Shown here: piece by piece, positions 45,285 through 58,042 of the stretch
Position numbering within the stretch: position 1 is the stretch's first letter
Layout of the letters: every line of letters starts with the position of its first letter
Assembly (NCBI GenBank): GCA_021464245.1
Contig: JADCRB010000111.1
Span: forward strand, 682,001 to 746,000
From: Carallia brachiata
Taxonomy: Eukaryota; Streptophyta; Magnoliopsida; Malpighiales; Rhizophoraceae
Length of the DNA: 64,000 nucleotides
Direction of reading: 5' to 3'
Position numbers and translations under genes: made by a program
The notes under the pieces: generated by a model
Seen by the model: only the letters and a program-made list of their open reading frames with translations
Databases searched by the model: none
Told to the model about the DNA's origin: nothing

Positions 45285-46835
45285 ATTGCAGTTGTGGTTC
45301 CCAAATTTGTTTTTCGTGTTAAAAGCCAAAAAAAAAAAAAAAAAAAGGAAAAAAACGGTGCTTGTTAACATTTAAATTTTGCAGTTGGTAAAAAGGCACC
45401 ACATTCAAACTTGAGTTTGGGAGCCGCAATGTATTGATGCTGTATAAAAAACAGTAATCACAATAATTGAAATATGATATTAAGGTCAGGATAGACGTTG
45501 CCAATCACAAATCATGCTTGATAAAAGTATGTGCATATACATGTTGATTAATTGCGATCACAATTATAATAATCGTAGATTCCTAAGAATTTGTAATTTG
45601 ATGTGTTCAACACAATATGCACGAGATGGTTAATTTTTTAAGAATGATTTCATCTAATTATTGATTTTTATTTGGCTCGATTGAGTTGCACGAAAAGGAA
45701 TTTTTTGAGTGAGATTAAAGAAAATTTTGTCATTTTTATTTGGATGAAATATATATAAATATATGCATGCATATATGTATATAAAATTGTGTGTGCTTTT
45801 TCTCTATTCTCTATCAAAGAAAATTTTGCCTATCACTCAATGAAAATAAGTTAAATTAATTTGTGTATGATAAAATTATGAGTGTTTACACTTAAAAAAT
45901 GAGTAAAAATAACAAATACCATTAATTTTTATTTGTCAGAGCCCATAAAATTTTTGTTCCTATAAATATTGTTCTTAAACTAACATCCAACATATCCCTT
46001 GAAATTTTTGAATGAAAATTTTTAAAACATTTGAACATCCAACATATCAATGAAAATTTTGCCTTTTCACAATTTTTTTTTTCAAATGTTGAGTTAGATC
46101 GTAGGATACCTACAATTCTTCATTTTTCTCCCTATATTTGATAGATGGGCCAAACCAAGTAGACTAGATGCCTCAGGTTCAAGGTTTTCCTAACAATATA
46201 TGCATAGAACATCAATAGCTTTTGTCCTCCTAACGTCATAAGATGTCATGTCTTGATGTATAAGTCATTTTAACATGCAACAAGTCCATCGACCAAAAAT
46301 AAAATTAGTCCAAACACTCTCCTAGAAAAAAGCGTTGTCACCTAAGGTAGTGTTACTTTTACAAATTTTACTACATCAAAAAAATATGGGCATAGATACA
46401 AATTTCGAAATTTTTTACCGAACGCAACAGACTTCCTTTTTTTGATAACCATAATTGTACTTCTTACAATAAAAAATAACAATAAGATATATTTTGTTAT
46501 TATAAAATGTACAACAGTGATTAAAAAAAAATAAAGATTTAATACATTCGGAAAAAAATTGGACAAAGAAAAATTCAGAGAGTATACTTCTTTCAAAAAA
46601 AATATATGTATTTCACTTAGAGTGCTTGCTAATTTTATTCTTTTTTATAATAAATAAAATTAACTTATAATCTAATACCATTCAAATATTATTTTTAATT
46701 TTTTTATTTAAATGAACCTCATTTATTATGTGGTATAAAATTATAAGTAAGTTACACTCACTTAAAAACCGAATCAAAATAGAAATTCCTTTCACTTAGA
46801 CGTTTCTTTTTCAACCATTTATCGGCTAGCATTTT
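45285..46835. other. Spacer upstream of receptor kinase copy 2
   Basis: 45285-46195 resembles 15225-15985 (CTTGAGTTTGGGAGC, GATGCCTCAGGTTCAAGG). There is no gene. The rest is AT-rich. Confidence 0.6.
45935..46020 (+). promoter_or_regulatory. Second receptor-kinase promoter remnant
   Basis: CCATAAAATTTTTGTTCC followed by TATAAATATTGTTC, TAACATCCAAC and CCCTTGAAA matches the promoter and leader of the intact gene at 46871-46945 in order and spacing. The segment after the expected start (GAATGAAAAT) is not LRR coding sequence. It is a promoter fragment left by an earlier duplication or deletion. Confidence 0.6.
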
Positions 46836-46944
46836 CTCAGAAGGGTATAGACTACGGCCGGTTGCCAGAATCCATAAAAGATTTTGTTCCTATAAATACT
46901 GTCCCTACGAATAACATCCAACGCACGTCCCTTGAAAGTTCTGA
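46836..46944 (+). promoter_or_regulatory. Core promoter and leader of receptor kinase copy 2
   Basis: TATA box TATAAATA at 46891-46898 lies 47-54 bases before the ATG, so the leader should be short. The region is conserved in the two remnants at 17600 and 45935. Confidence 0.6.
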
Positions 46945-49900
46945 ATGATCACCAAAGCCATGGCTTCTTCCTCACATAAACCACATCCCATATTGCTTCA
47001 CATCTTGTGCTTCTTCCTTCCCATCTTAGTACTTTCTTATTACTCCATTTCTGTCGCTTCCCCTACCCCTACTTTCGTTCTAGCTGTTGCTGCTACTGAA
47101 AATGAATTGGCAACTGAAGCAGAGGCGCTTCTAAGATGGAAAGCTAGTCTTGACAACCAAAGCCATATTTTCTTATCTTCTTGGAATCTGACTGGAGGAA
47201 GCAGCCCTTGCAATTGGCATGGAATTTATTGCAATTCTGCGGGAAGCATTACCAATATAAGCATCTCACATTCTGGTTTACTGGGTACGCTTCACAGTCT
47301 GAGCTTCTTGTCATTTCCCAATCTCATACACCTTGTCCTCGTTAACAATTCATTCTATGGAGCCATCCCGTCACAAATAGGTAATCTTTCCAAGATCATC
47401 CATCTCGACTTGTCTAACAATCATTTTTCTGGTAATATTCCGGCAGAAATCGCATCCTTGTCTAATCTTAGAGAGTTGGCTCTCGCTACGAACGAGATCA
47501 ATGGTTCCATTCCTGAAGAAATTGGCAAGCTCAACTCACTTTCTTTTCTCTACTTACAAGAAAATCATCTTGAAGGTTCCATCCCTGCCTCCATCACAAA
47601 CTTGTCCAACTTGGTTTATCTGTATCTTAAAGAAAATAATCTAGCCGGTTCCATACCAACAGAAGTTGGAGTGATGAGGAGGCTTGAAATACTTGATTTA
47701 TCAATGAATGGCCTCAGTGGTGTGATTCCTTCGTCCATAGGAAACTTAACCAATCTCTTCTATCTTTATCTGTACACTAATGATTTCTCGGGTTCTATAC
47801 CAGAAGAAGTTGGGATGCTCAAATCTCTCCATCATCTGGAATTTAGCAACAATAGTCTCACAGGTTCAATCCCAAATTCTATAGGGAACTTGACAAGTTT
47901 GACTAACCTTTCTCTTTCCAATAACCAACTTTCTGGCTCCATACCTCAACAAGTTGGAATGTTGAGATCCCTGAACTTACTTGACCTTCATCAAAATGAA
48001 CTTTCTGGCTCTATACCTCTAGAGTTGGGATTGCTGAGTTCTCTTTCTGTCTTAAAACTTTATCGCAACAAACTTTCTGGCTCCATACCACCAAGCCTTG
48101 GAATGTTGAAGTCTCTCGACCATCTTGGGCTTGGTGAAAATAATCTCACTGGGCCAATCCCAACTTCTTTTAAAAACTTGTCAAACCTGGAATATCTCGG
48201 CCTATGGGGAAACAAACTGGTTGGCACTCTCAGTCCATTGATGACCAATCTTACCTTTTTGTATGCTTTGCAAATAAGTTTCAACAATTTTATTGGTCAT
48301 TTGCCACCAGATATATGTGTTGGTGGAAGACTCTCGTATTTCTCAGTCGCTGACAATTATTTTACTGGTTCCGTCCCAGAAAGCTTAAGAAATTGTAGTA
48401 GCCTGTTGAGACTCAGGTTCGACGGAAACCAACTTACTGGGAACATATCTGACTTTTTTGGTAGTCTCCCACACTTGAACTATTTAGATTTGAGTGATAA
48501 TAAATTTTACGGTGATCTTGCATGGAAATGGGAAGATTTTCTCAATCTGTCTACTCTCAAAATTGCTATGAATGATATCTCCGGTGGATTACCCTCCCAA
48601 CTTTATAAAGCAACTCAATTGCATTCACTTGACTTGTCTTCAAACCAACTTGTTGGGGTGATTCCAAAGGCATTTGGAAAATTGAAGTTGTTCGACCTTA
48701 TTCTTAATAATAACCAACTCTCAGGTGAAATCCCATCGGAGCTAGGAATGCTTTCTGATCTCGAACATCTTAACTTGGCAGCAAATAATCTAAGTGGATC
48801 TATTCCAATGCAACTTGGTGGGTGCTCTAAGTTAATCTTCTTAAACCTTAGTAACAATATATTCACAGGGAGCATTCCTTTAGAGATAGGAAATTTGCAG
48901 TCTCTACAAAATCTTGATCTCAGTTGGAATCTACTGGCAAAGGAAATACCACCAAGGCTTGGAGACCTGGACAGACTAGAGGCACTGAACCTCTCCCACA
49001 ATTTGTTGTCCGGTCAAATTCCAAAGTTTGATCATTTATCGGCCTTGAACACGGTGAATATATCGTATAACAGATTGGAGGGCCCTATTCCAGACATCAA
49101 AGCCTTCCGGGAAGCTCCATTTGAGGCTTTGACAAACAACACGAACCTCTGCGGCAACGCCACTGGTCTAAAGGCATGCTTATCTTTTATCCCCATTACC
49201 AAGTCTGGGGCCAAGAGTGGCCGCTACAAATTGGTGAATATGATTGTTCTTCCTCTCTTGGGTGGCCTATTCGTATCTTATGTCCTCGTTGGATCTTTCT
49301 TCCTTGTCCACCGAAGGCTTAAAGGCAGAGAACCCTGGTCAGGGCAATGTCAAGATCTTTTTGCTATATGGGGTGGTAATGGCAAAATCCTGTACAAAAA
49401 CATCATTGAGGCCACAGAAGGTTTCAACCCAAATCACCTAATTGGGGCTGGAGGGTACGGAGTAGTTTACAAGGCTGTCCTGCCAGCAGGTCGAGTTGTT
49501 GCTGTCAAAAAACTCTATCAATCTGAAGACAGCGAGATGACCGACTTGAAATCATTTAGCAGCGAGATCCGTGTGCTGACGAATATAAGGCATCGAAACA
49601 TTGTGAAATTGTATGGCTTCTGTTCAAATGCTGAACACTCATTCTTGGTTTATGAGTTTGTAGAAAGAGGAAGTCTGAAAATGGCTTTAAGCAACGAGGA
49701 AGAAGCAAAGAAGTTGGATTGGCTGAAGAGACTGAATGTTGTAAAAGGAATGGCAAACGCATTGTCCTATATGCACCATGACTGCTCTCCTCCGATCATT
49801 CACAGAGACATTTCGAGCAGCAATGTCCTTTTGGATTCAGACTATGAAGCCCATGTCTCTGACTTTGGCACAGCCAGGCTCTTGATGCCTGACTCTTCTA

Positions 49901-50627
49901 ATTGGACATCATTTGCAGGCACCTTTGGATACACAGCTCCAGGTGAGTATATATCTTAAATTCTTCTCTAATAAATTAGCCTGTTAAGTCAGCTTGTAAA
50001 AATATTTGTCCATTTTCATACAATAGGAGTCTGGGATTTGAACCTAACTCTCATTTCAAATTTTATATTAGGTGGCCACTAGACTATATTTAGTGATTAA
50101 CAACTACAAAGTCATTGAATTGTGGCAGTATTGTAGTAAAAAAAATCGTTGCTTGTAGCATAAACAAAAGGGATAACTGGTTCTCTTTGTTTTTGTCTCT
50201 CATTTTTTTAGAGCTAGCATTCACGATGAAAGTGGATGAAAAGTGTGATGTGTATAGTTTTGGAGTGGTCGCACTGGAAGCACTAATGGGAAGGCATCCT
50301 AGTGATCTGGCCTCACCTCTTTCGTCCTCATTGTTTTTAACTGCTGGTCCTGATCAACCATTGTTGAAAGATGTAATAGACCAGCGTCTCCCTCTTCCTG
50401 AAGAGAAACTTGCTGAAGGTGTGGCCTATACCGTGAAATTTGCAGTTGCCTGCTTGAATGCCAATCCCCAATACCGCCCCACCATGGGTGAGATTTCTTT
50501 GGGACTACTAAACATGTGGATGTGGCCTACGTTGTTCAAGCCCTTTTCTGAAATAAAGTTGGCAGAAATATTAGTCCATCCCAATGTCACTGGAAGAGGG
50601 GGAGATATTTTTCCAAGAGAAAATTAA
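46945..50627 (+). CDS. MIK2-like LRR receptor-like kinase, copy 2 (intact, two exons)
   Basis: Joined exons 46945-49942 and 50212-50627 give 1137 aa. The intron has a GTGAGT donor and TTTTTTAG acceptor and splits the APE codon of the kinase, as in copy 1. In order: signal peptide (about 1-39), N-terminal LRR cap with CNWHGIYC, about two dozen plant-type LRRs (LxGxIP), transmembrane segment (about 763-787), and a kinase with [11 protein letters not shown] (834-844), catalytic Lys near 855, HRD (953-955), DFG (973-975) and APELAF at the exon junction. All catalytic residues are present and it is an RD kinase. A second in-frame ATG lies at 46960. Related MIK2 proteins perceive peptide signals at the plasma membrane in immunity and pollen guidance; the ligand here is unknown. 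This is the only undamaged host gene in the window. Confidence 0.93.
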
Positions 50628-53600
50628 TTATTCTGCATCCAATTAAAAGCCTTAAGGGCAGTTTCTACTTAATTTGTCTTTGTTAGAAATTTAACGCAAT
50701 ATGTAAATTACAAGAAATTTCACAACTATGATCATGTTGCTTGTAAGTTTTAACACCAAGAAAATCATAGACAAAAGTCAGTTTGAGTAATATTTCAAAA
50801 TTTTGAGAAGTTAAAATAAAACCAAATAGACAATTTTCATTCGCTTCGTTAACTTATAACGACTTTTTTGCTACTTACCATACAATTTGATGGTATAGTT
50901 GTCAGACCCTTGGTCATAACAATCAAGGTTCAAAATTTGAGACTCCTGAATTGAGGAAAAACAAACGATCATCTTCAATTTGTATTCATTTTCGTTGTAA
51001 TATATTTAACCGTTCATGTAATGTACTTAGATCTCTTACCATTAGATCACTTGAATGTCAGCAAACGTAATTTTATTGTTAAAAAAAGTCATCTGATGTA
51101 CATGTGGGATTCGATAAATTAGACTTTTATTACATCAAATAGAATAATTCCTCTTAATCTTTGAGGGAAATTTTCATTTTCAAGTCACCATTTGATCATG
51201 TTTTTAAAAAGAGGTTTGCTACGGACAGTAATTTTTTTCCTTTTTGTTTATAATCACTAATCAAAAATCAAAAATAAAAAATCAACACTTATTAATAATA
51301 AATTTTTAATATTTTTAACTTTTAGTTTTTTAATAATCAATTAACACATACTACGTATGAGCAACTGTAAAAGAGAAAATGAAAACCAGCTATAGCTAGC
51401 AAAATCCTTTTAAAGATAAAGGGTCAATAATTCTGATTATGGTTATTCAAGAAATTTGGTAAACAAGAATCATGAAAAATTAAAATAAAAATCGTAGGAA
51501 TGAGTTCATAAATAGGTAATTAAATACCTTATATGATTTTGTGTAAGTAAATAACTTTTAAATTGTTCAATTAAAGTAAATAAAGTTAAAAAATTGGTCC
51601 ATTTGAGTTTTCTGTTAACATACTGTTACGTTGTTGGCATTTCACGTGGAGCTCACTTCATCTTCCCTCTTGTCGACCCACGCGCTTACCCCGTCCTGAC
51701 TCACCTCAGCAGCTATTTTCCGCATATAAATTCATTTTCAATTTTAACTTAATAAATTTGAAAATTAAAACCATGTGTGGAAAAACAATTGTTTTTTAAA
51801 GCACGGGGGAGAGACTGAATTCTTAAAAAAAATAAAATAAAATTAAAATACTTATAAGAATATGAGATGAAGTGGATGCTGGACATGTGTGTTATATTCT
51901 TATATTCTTCACAATGTTTTTTTTTAAATAAATTTTTTGAACGGCTTCGCAATGTTTTTAGTCGTGCAAAAACATGTAAGTTTTCTGTATATTTATTTGT
52001 GGAAATATATATATGATTTAGCTATGTCTGTATCCTAATCTTTTTGATATTAACATTTCCTGATGTCTAAAGTTGTTAAATCGGAATTCTACTTATAATC
52101 GTTTTGGAGGAATTAAAATCAGATTGTATAATCAGATTATAAAATTGTAAAATTCTACTAAAATTGAAAAAAAAAACTAATTGAAATATAATTGTGCTAA
52201 TTATTTATTAGTTATATCTTGCCTCATTTTATTAAGATTCTATATCTATTTTTAATGTGTTAATTTCGATCTTGTATATTCCGTCAGCTAACCATTCACA
52301 AAAAGTTATTGAAGAGATCACGGAAGATCTGAAGTTGAAAGAGAAAAGATTCTGTTGGATTAATTTTGGATCGAATAAGAGGATGTTGTACAAATAGCTA
52401 TCAAAGTTTCCTTTTATAGGATTAAGCCTCCTTATGGAAGTAGATTAATGCCATCAGCTAGCTGCTGCTGAGCTGTTATAAAAGTAGATTCTCGTGCTTG
52501 AACAATTGTATTTTGTAAGAAAAAAAAAAAAGATGCAAGCGATAGAGTGCTTGAGAACAAGAAGGGTGTTCTTGTATTAGCTGCCCAAAAGTTGTGTTAT
52601 GATCTAAGGAGTGTTCGTGAAAGGAAATCCTAAGGTGCATCATTGGGAATTGAACGTATGCTCTGGGACCAATATAAATCTTTTAATCTTAATTTAAATA
52701 AACTAACATTTCATTCAGCTTCATTTGTTAGTCAATGGTCTCAATATCGAACTTGATTTTAACTTAATTTTTAAACATCTTGATATTGAATATGTCAAAA
52801 CTACAATATTAAGTTTTTTGTACCTCTATATAATATTGGCCTCACTGAGTAAAATTACTGAATTCGCCGCTGAATGGGAGTAGTCTGCTATATTGCAACT
52901 TTTTTACACTTGCCCCTATACCTGCCTTAATTGCAGTTGTCCATATTTTTTCCATGTTGTCCTCCCCGCCCCCAAAAAACAGGACTATGGCCACAAAAAT
53001 ATTAAGACATTTGGAATTGTAGTTGCGGTTTGCAAATGTGTGATTTATGGTAAACGCAAAAAAAAAAAAAAAAAAAAAAAAAAAAGGTGTTTGGAAACAT
53101 TTAAACTTTGGGGTTGATAAAAACAACTAAACAAGTAAGTTAAGTGAACCATCAACGTTTTAAACTAACTAAACTGGAAACATACCTAATTCACTCAAGA
53201 GTTGCATCAGACCTAACGTAACTAACAAATAAGAAACTATGAAAACAATATACAACAATAAATATATGTTTTTAATTGCTTAGAACATACATATGATTGG
53301 GGTAGATGATACATTAAAAAAAAACAACTCAATGTGCGAGATTTTTATATTTATAGGATATGTGGAAGAATTAGTGTATGCAATTTTTTTTTATTTAAAA
53401 AAAGGCTGTTTTAAGGATTAAAACAAGTAGCAACAAAATCACCGTGCGTAGATCATACGTTAATACGCAATCCTCCTTATGATTCTACTTGTGTTACTAG
53501 CCAAACAAGTAGAATTTAAGAAACCATTCGTGTAACGACTTCAATTGACACAAAACTTCTTTGGTATGAGGTATTTTCATTCTACAGTAACACACGATGG

Positions 53601-53724
53601 ATTCTAGATTTTAGCTCAACGTTAGCTTGAGGTTTCAGCGGACCGTACATCAGGTAGTTATCGGTTGCCTTTCCAAATATTACACACAAACAGCACCATC
53701 CTATTTTGGTACTTATGATTTTGA

Positions 53725-53965
53725 TTCAATTATATAGTTTAGTAGAATGACACTGTGATTGGGGTCATGGGTTCGAATCTCCACTAAGCTGTTAGTCAAG
53801 GCAAAACGCACAATTTCAGAAGTCAATATCAAGGAGTATGCTCCTCATCGAGTTAAATGTATCGGTCCAATTCACTTTGTAGTTCACACAATTATTCTTA
53901 CGGAGTCTGTTGGATGTCACATATGCTTGCCTATTTTTATAACACAAAAAAAAAAAAAAAGACAA
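53725..53965 (+). repeat. tRNA-derived SINE-like unit in unit 2
   Basis: This is the same sequence as at 8040-8280, with the B-box-like GGGTTCGAATCTCC near 53768 and an A tail near 53943-53960. Shared position in both units shows it is older than the duplication. Confidence 0.4.
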
Positions 53966-55293
53966 AATTGTGTAAAGTAACCAGCTAACAGTTTAAATCT
54001 TGACTTACACTAAGTTACTCTGCATTGTGTTATATAGTGAATTTGTTCAATTATTGAAGAAAGGGAAATGATATGTAGCATAAGAAGGGGTGGTCCAATC
54101 CTTACTTTTCTTCATATCTCGGGAAAATAACAAGAAAATGACAACAAACAACGCTAATGAATGAATCTCTTGCCGGCACAATAATACAAAGGCGAAGACT
54201 TGGGAGTTGAAACGAGAATAGACCAAGTCAACAGGAGCAGTTGGGAGCAAACACCTCCGCTGAAGTTTTCAAAGAAGTTGCTATATAAAAATTTTGATAT
54301 TGATAAGTTAAAAATAAACTTTGCTGTCACTGAAAAATAAGTTTTGCTTCTACTAAAAATAATTTTTCCTCTACTTAATTTAAAAATTATAGATAAAAAG
54401 AATTATCATTAGATAAAATGTAATTGGGAGATACAAATATTTTATAATTCATTTTTCTAATCTCTTCTTTATCAATATGTATATATTGTTTTCAATGCTT
54501 TTATTCTCCACTATGTCGATTATCTTTCTAATCAACAGAAAAAATAAAATACGTATTTATAATATAAACAAGCAACACTCAAGTATAATTTTGAAACTTG
54601 TTTGTGAAAACTTAACTTGAATAACTGTAAGTTCGACTAGTTTATACTAGTAAATAATTCTTTCAAAGGTCAATTATAAAATTATTAGGAAATACGTTTG
54701 GTGTATTTTGTATGTTTACGTCATCTCATTTTTAAATTATAGTTGTACATTTATGATTATATACTAAAATTTAACATTTTTTATCTTTTAATTAGTTAGT
54801 TTTATTTAAATTGACAACTCTTTTGTCATTTTAAATCTATCTGCAACATGTTTTTATAATTTTAGTTATATTTCTTAACATTATAAACTTAAACTAGCTA
54901 TTTTTCATAAAAATCTTGTGAATTCGGCTTGATTAACATCAAATCGTAAAAATTTTAATTTTAATTTAAATAAACTATGTTTCATTCAGCTTCATTTTGT
55001 TATTCAACGGTGTCAATATCAAACTTGATTTTAACTTAATTTATAAACATCTTGGAATTGAACATATCAAAACTATAATATTAATTTTTTTGTAACTCTA
55101 TATAGTATTGGCCCCACTGAGTAAAATTATTGAATTCGCCACTGAATAGGAGTAGTCTACTATATTGCAACTTTTCTAAACTTGCCCCTATAGCTGCCTT
55201 AATTACAGTTGTCCATATTTTTTCCCCATTGTCCCCCCCTCCCCCCCCAAAAAAAAAAAACTATGGCCACAAAAATATTAAGACATTTGGAAT

Positions 55294-55761
55294 GGGATAT
55301 GATATTTTTTGGTTTTAAATTTTTATATTTTTTTGTATATGAATCCTAATTTTTTTAATTTTTTACTAAATTAATCTTTTTATTTATAAAAAGTGGTCAA
55401 TCTATTAATAAATGAGTTTAACTTGATAAAACTTATTTAAAAAAAACCAAATACGCAAGTTAAATATTTTGTTCATTAACAAATATGTACATTAAATATT
55501 TTTTTATCAACAAATACTAGAATTAAATACATAAAGTGTTTGCTTTTTGATTAAAAAAATTTCAATTAGTGTATTTAACTTTTTTTCAAATAATTTTTGT
55601 AAAGTTAGAATAATTTTTTTAATAAATTAATCACTTTCTATTAACGAATGGACTGATTTGGTAAGAAATTGAAAAGTTTAAAATTCAAATGAAATTTTAA
55701 AAAATTTAGAACTCATATGTAAAAAATTGCAAAGGTTTAAAACTAAAAAATATCATATCCC
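55294..55761. mobile_element. Mutator-like MITE with long inverted repeats, copy 3
   Basis: Both ends read GGGATATGATATTTTTT inward. Flanks CATTTGGAAT (55284-55293) and TATTTGGAAT (55762-55771) are the target duplication. It is the counterpart of the copy at 14712-15210. Confidence 0.87.
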
Positions 55762-56160
55762 TATTTGGAATTGTATTTGTGGTTTGCAAATGTGTGATTT
55801 CTGTTAAACGGAGAGAAAAAAAAAAAAAGTGTTTGTTAACATTCAAACTTTGGGGTTGTTAAAAACGCACCGCAATTCAAACTTGAGTTTGGGAGCTGCA
55901 GTGTATTGGTGCAGCACGAAAATGTGTAACAACTACAGATTCTCTTGATGATCACCATACTTGTGCTAATAATTGTTTGTCAACCACCACATCAAAATTC
56001 AACAACGATAACAAACAAATAGACAATGATAAACATTGATAACTACAACTGAAATACAATATTAAGGATAGAATAGACGTTGCCAATCACAAATCATACT
56101 CAATGAAAGTATGTGAACATACATGTTGATTAATCGCAATCACAATTCTAATAACTATAG

Positions 56161-57094
56161 TGTAACGAGTAAATTTCGAGTTTAAAATAATTAAACTTGA
56201 AAATACAAAAATAAATTACAAATAAAAATTTAAAAATAAAAGAAAATTTACGTGGGGTCGATCTCCGTATATCCTCCGATTAGTGTTCCTTTTTTGACTC
56301 CGTCAGAGGCTGCACGAGCTTGATCTTGACAGAAATAATTTCCACAGTTTTTTTTTGAACTGGGTAGACTGAAACTGGATCTGATTTGGACGTTTTGACT
56401 ACGGTTAAGAACCGCAGAGACCTGATCTGAGCCGATCTGACTTAATTTCACCGAGGGTCGAAGGGACTTGTTCTCGGATGAGCTGCCTGGATTTTGCTGA
56501 GGGCCGTATGAGGCTTAATCCCAGCCGGATTTGTAGTAATTTGATATTTTTAGATCTATATTCTCATAAATTCAGATCTAGAGCGATCGGAGAATATAAA
56601 TCTAAAAATAATTTTAGAAATGGAAACAGCAAATTTTTTGGGCCTTACCCCTGAAATATCTCTCAAAAAGAAGTTAGGAGAGTATACTGTAGAGTAAAAG
56701 CACGTAAGAAAAAGAGAAATTTTCTTGAGAGATTTTCAAAATTTTCTTTTTCTCTCAAATTCTCTGAATTTTTCTGTTTACAGATTTGCTGAATCTGTGT
56801 TTTGAACTGAGGGGCAGGGGCCTATTTATAGGGTTTCCCCTCTCGTGTGAAAGCATGCGTGTGAAAGAAATAAGTCGACTTTTCCATGTAAAAGGAATAA
56901 GTCGACTTTTCCGTGTGAAAGCACGCGTGAGAAAGGAATAAGTCGGCTTTTCCAACTTTTCCGTGTGAAAGCATGCGTGAGAAAGGAATAAGTCGACTTT
57001 TCCGTGTGAAAGCACACATGCGAAAGGGATAAGTCGACTATTGACTTTTTTTTTTCTTTTTTCTTTTTCTTTCTTTTTTTTTTTAATGTTTACA
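56161..57094 (-). repeat. 3' LTR of element C (longer than the others)
   Basis: It is 934 bases against 801-813 in the other copies. The extra length comes from a tandem array at 56833-57045 next to the TATA box (inverse of CCTATTTATAGG, 56821-56832). The ends match the family. Confidence 0.9.
56833..57045. repeat. GTCGAC tandem array in the element C promoter
   Basis: Units of mostly 41 bases (GTCGACTTTTCCGTGTGAAA and then GCACGCGTGAGAAAGGAATAA) are repeated about five times, with one short unit of 27 and one long unit of 50. They replace the 35-base palindrome seen in the other LTRs just upstream of TATA. Confidence 0.88.
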
Positions 57095-57476
57095 AATGCC
57101 CCCACTTCAAGGGTCGGTAAGGAAGAACTTTGCAGACGTGATCCGCATCGAGTCTTGAAGTCCAGTTTGAAACTTGAGATGTCCTGATGAACATTGAATG
57201 TTGAAGTCTTCTAACTCTGACTATGCCTGCTGTTGTTGGATCACAATAGGAACCCGATACGATCTTGAGAAAGTTAGCACCCCAGCCAATATAAAAATTA
57301 ACATTCTGGCTCCAGGTGCATTCGAGCTTCCATGGCTCGCAAAGGCTGACAAAGGTTCTTTGAAGTTCCAAAGCTCTGGTGAGGATGATCCGGTAGGCAA
57401 AGAACTTGAACCTCCCGAATAGGAAGGCCCAGCACCTCGGAACTTCAAGACCGGCACATAGAGAGACTGACTGTAG

Positions 57477-57758
57477 TTATGATTTCCTAGTCTGCTTCGA
57501 CGTAAGGAGAGTAGTTGGAACTTCCCTGTACGTCGTCGCATCCAAAGAAAGATTAGGATGATTGCAGCGTCTCATCCCTCTGTGGTAGATGTGAACTAAG
57601 GAGAGTAATTGGAACTCCATGACACCGATGGCGTTGGAGACTGAGTTTCGAGGGCTTTTAGGGATCCCTCGAAGAAGACTACTCCTTCTTTTCTTAGTTC
57701 GTGCTCCTCCAACTTCTTGATCGAAGAACTTCCTGAGACAAGTGCAGAGACTAGCCAT
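57477..57758 (-). CDS. Element C ORF-X, unknown function (93 aa)
   Basis: It starts MASLCTCLRKFFDQEVGGAR at 57758 and stops after SKQTRKS, where A continues. The same frame beyond the stop still resembles A (SVSLCAGLEVP). Function is unknown. Confidence 0.4.
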   Translation of the reverse strand: MASLCTCLRKFFDQEVGGARTKKRRSSLLRGIPKSPRNSVSNAIGVMEFQLLSLVHIYHRGMRRCNHPNLSLDATTYREVPTTLLTSKQTRKS

Positions 57759-58042
57759 TTTCTTTTGAGAAAGAAGAGCTGAGGGGTGAGTATTATGACT
57801 CGGGAATGCAAGATATGTATATACATACGATAAAGATTTTTTTTTTTTTGAAAAGTCAAAAAGAAGGTACGCATATTCGAGTAGGGCCATCCACGTCCCT
57901 TTCCTGCATAAGAGACAAAAGAGGCAGCGGCTGACGTGTGTTACGTAAGTCGTTACCGTGTGTTGCAGAAGTCGTTGCCGTGTGCTGCAGAAGTCGTTAC
58001 CGTGTGCTGCCAAAGTCGTTGCACCTTATCTTGTCGGCCGTC

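Larger units (their letters stand above)
50628..56160. other. Spacer downstream of receptor kinase copy 2 (tandem unit 2)
   Basis: It aligns with 3292-9042 and 14139-15600 after copy 1, without element A and without four of its insertions. No gene is seen. A long A run lies at about 53057-53085, and a C-rich run at about 55232-55248. Element C ends the match at 56160. Confidence 0.75.
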
